From OMOG01 sp041485845 (GTDB lineage Bacteria; Acidobacteriota; Terriglobia; Bryobacterales; Bryobacteraceae): a DNA stretch of 9,935 nt. The position numbers were made by a program, and so were the translations under genes. This document shows, one piece after another, positions 4,159 through 9,935 of the stretch. How positions within the stretch are numbered: position 1 is the stretch's first letter; every line of letters starts with the position of its first letter. Under the pieces are notes generated by a model, which was not told the DNA's origin, searched no databases, and saw nothing but the letters and a program-made list of their open reading frames with translations. The stretch spans positions 1 through 9,935 of the forward strand of contig JBGPKH010000317.1 of the NCBI GenBank assembly GCA_041485845.1. The letters run 5' to 3'.

Positions 4159-7100
4159 TCAAAAAATCAGCTTCATCCCGAGTTGAATCTGCCGCGGCGT
4201 GGTCGCCAGCGTCGTGATCAAACCGGCCGACGCGTTGAACGCCGCGCCCGAAAACACCGTCGCGTTGGGCGTCCCCAAATTCACATGGTTGAGCAAGTTG
4301 AAGAACTCCGCGCGGAACTGCAGGCTCACCTTCTCCGCCACGCGGGTGTTCTTGAACACCGACACATCCACGTTGGCCAGTCCGGGCCCGGTGAACACTC
4401 CGCGCCCCAGATTCCCGTACGTGCCGAACGACGGCAAAGCAAACGCCTTCGGATCGAACCACTGGCCCTGCTTGCCCAGAACCACCGGTCCCGTGAACGA
4501 AGGATCCAACGACGGCCGATCCGGATTCCTGGTATCTCCGTCTCCCGACCGGTTCGCGCCGATCACCGGCGTGAACGGGAAACCGCTCAACAACGTCGCG
4601 ATCCCATTGATCTGCCACCCACCCCACCGCTTGCCGTGCCCGAACGGCAATTCATAGCGCGCCGAAATGCTGGCCTGCGAGGCCACGCCCAACGCCGACC
4701 GCCCCCAGTCGCGCCGCAGATCGTTGCGGTCCATCGCCATCTGCGGCTGGTTCTGCGACTGCGCACCCGTCAGACTCGAATTCATGTCCAGGTTCTTCGC
4801 CCACGTGTAGTTCACCCTAAACTGCAAGCTCCCGCTCAAGCGATGCGTCTCTTCCATTTGCAACGCGTTGTAGCGGCTGTTGCCCTCCGTGTACCAGAAG
4901 AACCCCGCGCCCAGGTACGGATTGGGACGCGTGCCCACCGGGATATACCGCGCGCCCTGCGCCACACGGCTCTGGCTCGCCGCCGCCACCGGAACCCCGC
5001 CCGCCGTGACTCCGCCGGCCTGGCATCCACTTGCGTCGGAACAATTCTGCGCCGGAATGTCGTTGGGATCCAGACTCAGCAGCCCGTGGTACCCGAACGA
5101 TCCCACGTACGACACGCGTACCGCCGTGCTCGCATGCAGTTGCTGCTCGATCGAAAAGTTCCACTCGTGAACCGTGGGAGTCTTCGCGTCCGCCTGCACC
5201 CCTTGCGGCGCATACGTCGTGCAAGGCGTCGGCACGCCCGGGCCGCACGACGGCGGCGCCGCCGCCCCCGGATTCACCGGCACAATCGAAAACAGCGAGC
5301 CCGACGACGAAGCCGCCCCGTTGTACGGTGGCAGCGAATTCAACAGGAAGGCGAGATCGTCGATCAGCGAATAGTACGTCCCGAACCCCGCGCGGATCGC
5401 GGTCTTCCCCTTCCCGAACGGGTCCCACGCCAGCCCGATCCTGGGGCCGAATAGCTGGCGCGCGTTGTTCTTCGTGTAGACCGACGTGCCCACGCGCGGA
5501 GCCGTCTCCAGCACCGCATTCGCGCCGGCGACATAATTTGCGGCCCTTCGGGCCACTTCGTTCCAGCCCGTGGTGAATTCGTGCCGGATGCCTGCCCGAA
5601 TGGTGAGATTGGGCCGGATCTTGATCGCGTCTTCGAAGTACCAAGCCCCGAAGAAACTCCGCCACCCCAACTCATTGGCGCTGGGCACCACCTGGAAGCT
5701 GGTCACGGTGCCTTGCAGGAACGTCGTCAGGCTGGCAAACGTCGCCTGCCCAAGCTGCCGCGAAGCCGAGTCCTCATTGTCCTGGACCCGCTGAAACCAC
5801 ACCCCGGCGCCGATCTGGTGCTTCCCCCTGCCGATCTGCAAACCGTCCGAGTAGGTGAACAGATTGCGCCGGTTCCACACCCCGGCCGCGTTGTTCGGGC
5901 CCGCCGACGTGATTCCCGAAAGACCCGTAGTAGTCACACCGCCGCCGACTATGATCCCGCCCGGCCCGCCTCCCGCCACAAACGAGAGGTTCGCTGGAAA
6001 CGACCCCAGCAGCGCCGAATCCAGGTTGAACCCCGCCCGGGAATAGCCCGCGCGAAACGTATTCAGCATCCTCGGCGAGATCACGTGCGTTTCCTGCAAG
6101 CTCCCCACCTGCATGCGCAGCGTGCTCGCCGACCCGAACAGCGGGTCCGCCAGCGGGATCAGGCTGTTGCCGTCGTCCATCGTGTAGGTGGCCGAGAGCG
6201 AGTCCCGTGCGCGAATCGTGTAGTCCATCCGCAGCGTGCCGAAGTCTTCGCGGATACTCTGCTTGGGATTGTTGTACGAAAATGCCGTCCCGCTCGGCAG
6301 CCTGTTCGTCAACAGTTCCGCGCCGTTCGCCTCCGGCCAGAAGGAGAAGTAGGACAACATCGAGCGATTCAGGTTCGCTACCGGCGTGTACACGTCCGAG
6401 CCGTTTGGCGGGAACAGGCCGGTGCGCACCTTCGCGTCGGGCGCCACGCTGATACTGCTGAGCGTCTGCGCCTGCCGGAACCCTTCGTAGTTGCCGAACA
6501 GGAACAGCCGGTCTTTCTGAATGGGCCCGCCCAGCGCCCCGCCAAACTGGTTCTGCAGGAACGGCGGCACGAACGACGTTTGCGCAAAAACGTTGCGCGC
6601 ATCGAGCGAGCTGTTGCGCAGAAACTCGAACAACGATCCGTGCATCGCGTTCGTCCCCGATTGTGTCACCACGCTCACCTGCGCCCCCGATCGCTTCCCG
6701 TACTCCGCGCCGTAGGTGTCCGTCTGCACGTTGAATTCGCGCACCGCGTCGATCCCCAGCAAATCGCCGCTCACACCGCCCGGCGTGATGGCCAGTTGGC
6801 TCGACCCCGTATACTCAATGCCGTTGAGCAGCACCACATTGTCCATCGGCCGCCGTCCCGCCACCGAGAAAGTGTTCCCGTTGCTGGTGCTGGTGTTGGC
6901 GCTCTTCAATCCGTAATTGAGCGCGCCGGGATTCAAGGCGATCAGGTTGTCGAAGCTGCGGCCGTTCAGCGGCAGGTCCTTCACCTCGCGCTCCCCCACC
7001 ATTCCCGAAACCGAGGACGTCGAGGTATTGACCACCGGAATGTCTTCCGCCACCGTCACCTCCTGCGCGATCTCGCCGACCTCCAGCCGCAGGTTCACCA

Positions 7101-7401
7101 CCGCGTCCTGCCCCACCACCAGGTTGACGCGATTCCGGATCTCCGTCTTGAACCCCGGCTTGGACGCCCGCACCTCGTGCGGCCCCACCGCCAGCGACAG
7201 CGCCCGGAAGTTCCCCGCTTCGTCCGTGGTGACCACGCGCGTCGCGCCGGTCTCCAGGCTCTTCACCGTGACCGTCGCGCCGCGCACCGCGGCGCTCGAC
7301 GCATCCTCTACTTTCCCGGATATGGATGCGGATACCTGGGCCCGTGCGGACTCCGAGGTCCCCGCGAGCACCAGCACGCACACAATGGGCAGGATCTTCA
7401 T
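4159..7401 (-). CDS. Oar-like TonB-dependent outer-membrane receptor with carboxypeptidase-regulatory N-domain
   Basis: A 1080-residue protein. Residues 1-21 (MKILPIVCVLVLAGTSESARA) are a signal peptide cleaved before Gln. About 23-105 form an Ig-like carboxypeptidase-regulatory/CnaB fold (SGKVEDASSAAVRGATVTVK, TTDEAGNFR, GFKTEIR). About 110-240 are the TonB plug, with DLPLNGRSFDNLIALNPGAL and MDNVVLLNGIEY. The rest is a 22-strand-type beta barrel ending in RQIQLGMKLIF, whose terminal Phe fits BAM recognition. Cysteine pairs in SCGPGVPTPC (about 715-725) and NCSDASGC (about 785-795) may make loop disulfides. Such Oar-like proteins are multiplied in Acidobacteriota and are thought to import or secrete large substrates; the substrate here is unknown. 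The ATG at 7401-7399 is chosen because AGGGGG lies six bases upstream and it opens the signal peptide. Transcribed alone, divergently from the next gene. Confidence 0.93.
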   Translation of the reverse strand: MKILPIVCVLVLAGTSESARAQVSASISGKVEDASSAAVRGATVTVKSLETGATRVVTTDEAGNFRALSLAVGPHEVRASKPGFKTEIRNRVNLVVGQDAVVNLRLEVGEIAQEVTVAEDIPVVNTSTSSVSGMVGEREVKDLPLNGRSFDNLIALNPGALNYGLKSANTSTSNGNTFSVAGRRPMDNVVLLNGIEYTGSSQLAITPGGVSGDLLGIDAVREFNVQTDTYGAEYGKRSGAQVSVVTQSGTNAMHGSLFEFLRNSSLDARNVFAQTSFVPPFLQNQFGGALGGPIQKDRLFLFGNYEGFRQAQTLSSISVAPDAKVRTGLFPPNGSDVYTPVANLNRSMLSYFSFWPEANGAELLTNRLPSGTAFSYNNPKQSIREDFGTLRMDYTIRARDSLSATYTMDDGNSLIPLADPLFGSASTLRMQVGSLQETHVISPRMLNTFRAGYSRAGFNLDSALLGSFPANLSFVAGGGPGGIIVGGGVTTTGLSGITSAGPNNAAGVWNRRNLFTYSDGLQIGRGKHQIGAGVWFQRVQDNEDSASRQLGQATFASLTTFLQGTVTSFQVVPSANELGWRSFFGAWYFEDAIKIRPNLTIRAGIRHEFTTGWNEVARRAANYVAGANAVLETAPRVGTSVYTKNNARQLFGPRIGLAWDPFGKGKTAIRAGFGTYYSLIDDLAFLLNSLPPYNGAASSSGSLFSIVPVNPGAAAPPSCGPGVPTPCTTYAPQGVQADAKTPTVHEWNFSIEQQLHASTAVRVSYVGSFGYHGLLSLDPNDIPAQNCSDASGCQAGGVTAGGVPVAAASQSRVAQGARYIPVGTRPNPYLGAGFFWYTEGNSRYNALQMEETHRLSGSLQFRVNYTWAKNLDMNSSLTGAQSQNQPQMAMDRNDLRRDWGRSALGVASQASISARYELPFGHGKRWGGWQINGIATLLSGFPFTPVIGANRSGDGDTRNPDRPSLDPSFTGPVVLGKQGQWFDPKAFALPSFGTYGNLGRGVFTGPGLANVDVSVFKNTRVAEKVSLQFRAEFFNLLNHVNLGTPNATVFSGAAFNASAGLITTLATTPRQIQLGMKLIF

Positions 7402-7526
7402 GCCGACCCCCTGATCTTCCTGAGTGTACACGAGTCTGGGCGGCACAGGCATGCCCGTGTGGTTGCCCCTGACCTGACCCTGCGTCCCCATTTTGGGAAT
7501 GTGGGGATCGGTTGGACTGAAGGCAT
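7402..7526. promoter_or_regulatory. Divergent intergenic region with two palindromes
   Basis: CACAGGCATGCCCGTG (7444-7459) is a 16-base palindrome with one mismatched pair, centred on GGCATGCC. TCCCCA (7485-7490) and TGGGGA (7502-7507) form an inverted repeat with an 11-base spacer. The region must hold the receptor promoter on the minus strand. The palindromes could be operators, or pieces of REP-like intergenic repeats, which often carry such GGGGA/TCCCC arms. No clear -10/-35 pair is visible. Confidence 0.4.
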
Positions 7527-7772
7527 GTGGAGAAATCCTGCAAGCCGTGTTCAAAGGATGGCGTTCTCCAGCCTCTGGAGCCGCTGCCGCTTGAAGAGAT
7601 GCGGCAAGTCACCGTGACCATCGCCGATTCTCCCGTAATCCCGGATGTCCACCTTCCGGACACAAAGAATCCGGGGACGTCGCGCGGTCCCGATGCGCTG
7701 CTGCACCGGGGCACGACCGTCGAGATGATCCCGGATCGCGATCTGTCGTTCCGCGTGGAGGAGTTGCCGTGA
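7527..7772 (+). CDS. DUF104 (AF2212-like) antitoxin-family protein, probably frameshifted
   Basis: From GTG 7527 the frame gives 81 residues. KDGVLQPLEPLPLEEMRQVTVTI (about 10-32) is the DUF104 core, normally a small beta-structured antitoxin beside a PIN-domain RNase toxin. The usual residues just before it, of the form QAVFKDGV, are encoded one frame over: CTG CAA GCC GTG TTC AAA (7538-7555) reads LQAVFK. Removing one G at 7556-7557 would join them, and that frame opens at ATG 7499. So either a one-base insertion broke the gene or the GTG gives a changed N-terminus (EKSCKPCSK). GAAGG lies four bases before the GTG. No PIN gene follows; uppP begins four bases after the stop, so this is an orphan. 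The C-terminal half (TKNPGTSRGPDALL...) is unlike the typical family tail. Confidence 0.65.
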   Translation: MEKSCKPCSKDGVLQPLEPLPLEEMRQVTVTIADSPVIPDVHLPDTKNPGTSRGPDALLHRGTTVEMIPDRDLSFRVEELP

Positions 7773-7775
7773 GCG

Positions 7776-8621
7776 ATGCTACTATACACACTAATGCCTC
7801 TCTTCCAGGTGATCGTCCTGGCAGTCGTCCAGGGTCTCACTGAGTTTCTACCCATCAGTAGCACGGCGCATTTGTATCTCACTTCCTGGCTTCTTGGCTG
7901 GCAGACCGAATCGCTGGACTTCGACATCATGCTGCACCTCGGGACCCTGGTCGCGGTGCTGCTCTACTTCTTTCAGGACTGGCTGCAGATCGTCGCCCAG
8001 GGCTTCGGGATCGACTTCGGCCACGAGCCCGAGCTGAAACACAACCGCATGCTGCTGTGGTTGCTGGCCATTGGCTCGATCCCCATCGGGGTGTTCGGCC
8101 TGGCGTTCAACAAGATGGCCGAGACGGTGTGGCGCACCCCCGTGGTAATGGGCAGCATGATGATCGCCATCGGAGCCGTGATGTGGTTCGCCGACCGGGC
8201 CGGGCGGCGGGTGCGCGACATGTCTTCCATGAACCTGTCGGATGCGCTGGCCATCGGCGCGGCGCAGGTGCTGGCGATCGTCCCCGGCTGCTCGCGCAGC
8301 GGCATCACCATCTCGGCGGGCCTGTCGCGCAATCTCACGCGGGAATCGGCGGCGCGGTTCTCTTTCCTGCTCTCCACGCCGGCCATCGCCGCGGCGGCGG
8401 CCAAAGCGGTGTGGGCCGTTCACAAGCACGGCGGCGGCATGCACTCTTTGCTTACCATGCCGTTCCTCGTGGGGGTCGGGGTAAGCGCCTTGACGGGCTG
8501 CGCGGTGATCGCCTGGTTTCTGCAATATTTGCGTCGCGGCAGCTTGCGTGCATTTGTATACTACCGCGTGGTTTTTGGCATAATAGTGCTTGCTCTGGCT
8601 TTCATCCGCCGGCCAGCGTGA
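7776..8621 (+). CDS. uppP: Undecaprenyl-diphosphatase (UppP/BacA)
   Basis: A 281-residue polytopic inner-membrane protein, the normal length for UppP. It dephosphorylates undecaprenyl pyrophosphate released by peptidoglycan and O-antigen synthesis, recycling the lipid carrier; raised levels give bacitracin resistance in other bacteria. The family motifs are all present: Q19-G-L-T-E23 (the (E/Q)xxxE acidic motif) with FLPISSTAH and H32, HLGTL (54-58), and P170-G-C-S-R174-S-G-I-T178. Hydrophobic segments recur through 92-112, 122-139, 155-170, 195-214, 226-250 and 262-277. ATG 7776 is preferred because GGAGGAG lies about 11 bases upstream; ATG 7794 would give the shorter MPLFQVIVLAV start. The stop TGA overlaps the next ATG by one base, indicating an operon with ftsK. 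Confidence 0.96.
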   Translation: MLLYTLMPLFQVIVLAVVQGLTEFLPISSTAHLYLTSWLLGWQTESLDFDIMLHLGTLVAVLLYFFQDWLQIVAQGFGIDFGHEPELKHNRMLLWLLAIGSIPIGVFGLAFNKMAETVWRTPVVMGSMMIAIGAVMWFADRAGRRVRDMSSMNLSDALAIGAAQVLAIVPGCSRSGITISAGLSRNLTRESAARFSFLLSTPAIAAAAAKAVWAVHKHGGGMHSLLTMPFLVGVGVSALTGCAVIAWFLQYLRRGSLRAFVYYRVVFGIIVLALAFIRRPA

Positions 8622-9935
8622 TGAAGCTTCTATCTCCCACGCAGCACAAAAGGCTGAACGAGATCGTCGGTCTCCTGATCCTGTCGATGGGCCTCGTGAT
8701 GCTGTTGAGTCTGGTGTCGTATCACGCCCAGGATCCCTCGTGGGACACGGCGTCGAGCGCGCGTCCGCTCAACCTGGTCGGCTACCCCGGTTCGTATCTC
8801 GGCGACTTCCTCTATCAGTCGTTCGGCGCGGTGGCGTTTCTCTTCCCGCTGCTGAGCTTCGCGCTCGCCTGGCACTGGGTCCGGTCGGAGCCATTGCAAG
8901 CCGGCGCCGTGAAGGTCGCCGGCTCGGTGCTGTTCGCGCTCAGCTTTTGCACGGCGCTCTCCTTCCTGCCGCTGCGTTTGTACAGCGGGCATATCCGGAT
9001 CGGCGGCGTGGTGGGGATGGCGCTCGTCAACTGGCTGGTGGATTCGCTGAACGTGGCCGGCGCGCTGTTGGCCACGGCCACCACCGTGGTCGTTTCGGTA
9101 TACCTGGTTTCCACGTTTACGATTTCCAAGCTGGCCGATTGGTATGCCATCCCGGCCGCGTGGCGCCGCCGGCGCCGCGATGAGTGGCGCGCCTGGCGCG
9201 GGCGGATGCACCGCCGTGCCCTGGAGCGGGCGCAAGCCCGAGCCGCAGCCCGCGCGCAAGCCCGAGCCGCGGCCCGCGCGAAAAGGAAATCGGCGGAGAA
9301 TGCCGAGCCGGCGGCCGAAGCCGCGCCGGCCGGCGCTGCGGCCGGCACACCGCCCTGGCAGGAAGAGCCGGCCGAGGCGGAATCCGAATACGCCAGCATC
9401 GAGGAGATCCCCATCTGCCCCATCGAAGATCTCGATCCCGTGCCGGTTCCCTACCCCGAACCGCCGGCCAACCTTCGGCCTACGGCTCCGGTTCCGCCCC
9501 CGGAGAGCTCCCGCAAGGTCTTCGAATTCCCCTCTACCGGGCTGCTCAACGAAGTGCCCGGCCGTAACCCCTACGACGAGCAGGAGCTCAAGGACACGGC
9601 TGTCCGCATCAAGTCCAAGTTCGAAGAATTCGGAGTGCTGGGCAACGTGGTGCAGATCAATCCCGGCCCCGTGGTCACCACCTTCGAATTCAAGCCCGAG
9701 GCCGGCATCAAGTACAGCCGCATCACCAACCTGACCGAGGATCTGTGCCTCGGACTGCAAGCCGAGTCCATCCTGATCGAGCGCATTCCCGGCAAGCCCA
9801 CCGTGGGCGTGGAAGTCCCCAATACCCGGCGCGAGCTGATCGCCCTCCGGCAGATGCTGGAGTCCGACGAATTCGCGCAATCCCACTCGCACCTCACCAT
9901 CCCGCTGGGCAAGGACATCAACGGGCGCATCAAAG
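8621..9935 (+). CDS. ftsK: DNA translocase FtsK/SpoIIIE, N-terminal 438 residues (runs off right edge)
   Basis: FtsK is a divisome protein that pumps DNA and helps resolve chromosome dimers at the septum. The visible part has four membrane segments (about 14-34, 64-86, 97-118, 128-166), then a strongly basic Arg-rich stretch (182-224). A Pro/Glu/Ala linker (225-310) follows. From about 315 comes the alpha domain: GRNPYDEQELKDTAVRIKSK, NPGPVVTTFEFKPEAGIKYS, AESILIERIPGKPTVGVEVPN and LTIPLGKDINGRI. All are standard for the region just before the motor. The Walker A/B RecA-like motor and gamma DNA-reading domain lie beyond the edge. The start ATG overlaps the uppP stop (8619-8621). A 24-bp tandem duplication sits in the linker. 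The linker is short compared with E. coli FtsK and closer to SpoIIIE. Confidence 0.95.
   Translation, partial: MKLLSPTQHKRLNEIVGLLILSMGLVMLLSLVSYHAQDPSWDTASSARPLNLVGYPGSYLGDFLYQSFGAVAFLFPLLSFALAWHWVRSEPLQAGAVKVAGSVLFALSFCTALSFLPLRLYSGHIRIGGVVGMALVNWLVDSLNVAGALLATATTVVVSVYLVSTFTISKLADWYAIPAAWRRRRRDEWRAWRGRMHRRALERAQARAAARAQARAAARAKRKSAENAEPAAEAAPAGAAAGTPPWQEEPAEAESEYASIEEIPICPIEDLDPVPVPYPEPPANLRPTAPVPPPESSRKVFEFPSTGLLNEVPGRNPYDEQELKDTAVRIKSKFEEFGVLGNVVQINPGPVVTTFEFKPEAGIKYSRITNLTEDLCLGLQAESILIERIPGKPTVGVEVPNTRRELIALRQMLESDEFAQSHSHLTIPLGKDINGRIK
9230..9277 (+). repeat. 24-bp in-frame tandem repeat in the ftsK linker
   Basis: Two copies, 9230-9253 and 9254-9277, differ at one base and each encode AQARAAAR. 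They form a basic, alanine-rich helical stretch just after the membrane domain. Replication slippage in GC-rich DNA is the simple explanation. Confidence 0.85.

Noticed and set aside
3985..5454. 489-residue Arg-rich open frame on the plus strand
   Set aside because: Antisense shadow of the receptor's 3' part; extreme Arg content and no domain.
4817..5665. 282-residue minus-strand frame within the receptor gene
   Set aside because: It overlaps the receptor in the same direction but another frame; low-complexity Gly/Arg sequence, so a shadow.
5581..7617. 678-residue open frame on the plus strand opposite the receptor gene
   Set aside because: It is antisense to a well-supported receptor, rich in Arg/His/Pro/Gln, and matches no family; long antisense frames are expected in GC-rich genes.
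8630..9892. 420-residue open frame on the minus strand
   Set aside because: Antisense to ftsK, Gly/Arg/His-rich, and no recognisable domain.

Overview
The window reads as chromosome of a GC-rich soil-type bacterium, most likely an Acidobacteriota of the Solibacter/Bryobacter kind. The pointers are a Ser/Thr kinase with the N-terminus typical of that group, a long Oar-like TonB-dependent receptor with an N-terminal carboxypeptidase-regulatory fold and a C-terminus ending in Phe, and several small lineage-type hypothetical proteins. This assignment comes from protein style only; no marker gene is present.

Layout, left to right. (1) 1-214, minus: N-terminal 71 residues of a Ser/Thr protein kinase that runs off the left edge. 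(2) 215-1299: about 1.1 kb without a convincing intact gene. It holds the 3' half of a tRNA-Pro(UGG) gene (599-648) lacking its 5' half, which is the classic footprint of integration into a tRNA gene. It also holds an inverted repeat framing that remnant, and two perfect 36-bp direct repeats 73 bp apart. (3) 1300-2222, plus: two overlapping genes, a DUF6036-type nucleotidyltransferase-fold protein and a small partner, a candidate toxin-antitoxin-like pair. (4) 2223-2641: a gene fragment, a 9-bp tandem repeat and a possible promoter. (5) 2642-3634, plus: an RRM RNA-binding protein, a short charged helical ORF with an unclear start, and a 118-residue conserved-type hypothetical protein. (6) 3635-4158: no intact gene, with traces of decayed coding sequence and a strong hairpin. 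(7) 4159-7401, minus: the 1080-residue Oar-like outer-membrane receptor. (8) 7402-7526: divergent intergenic region with palindromes. (9) 7527-7772, plus: a DUF104 antitoxin-like protein, apparently frameshifted, without a toxin partner. (10) 7776-9935, plus: uppP (undecaprenyl-diphosphatase) overlapping by one base the start of ftsK, whose motor domain lies beyond the right edge.

The right part is housekeeping: UppP recycles the lipid carrier for peptidoglycan, and FtsK couples division to chromosome segregation; both act at the inner membrane. The left part is accessory: a tRNA-derived attachment-site scar, repeats, fragments and a nucleotidyltransferase pair. If the tRNA remnant is a displaced attachment end, the inserted element lies to its left (towards the kinase) and the original chromosome to its right. 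No complete unknown system is evident; the nucleotidyltransferase pair and the tRNA-Pro scar deserve follow-up most.
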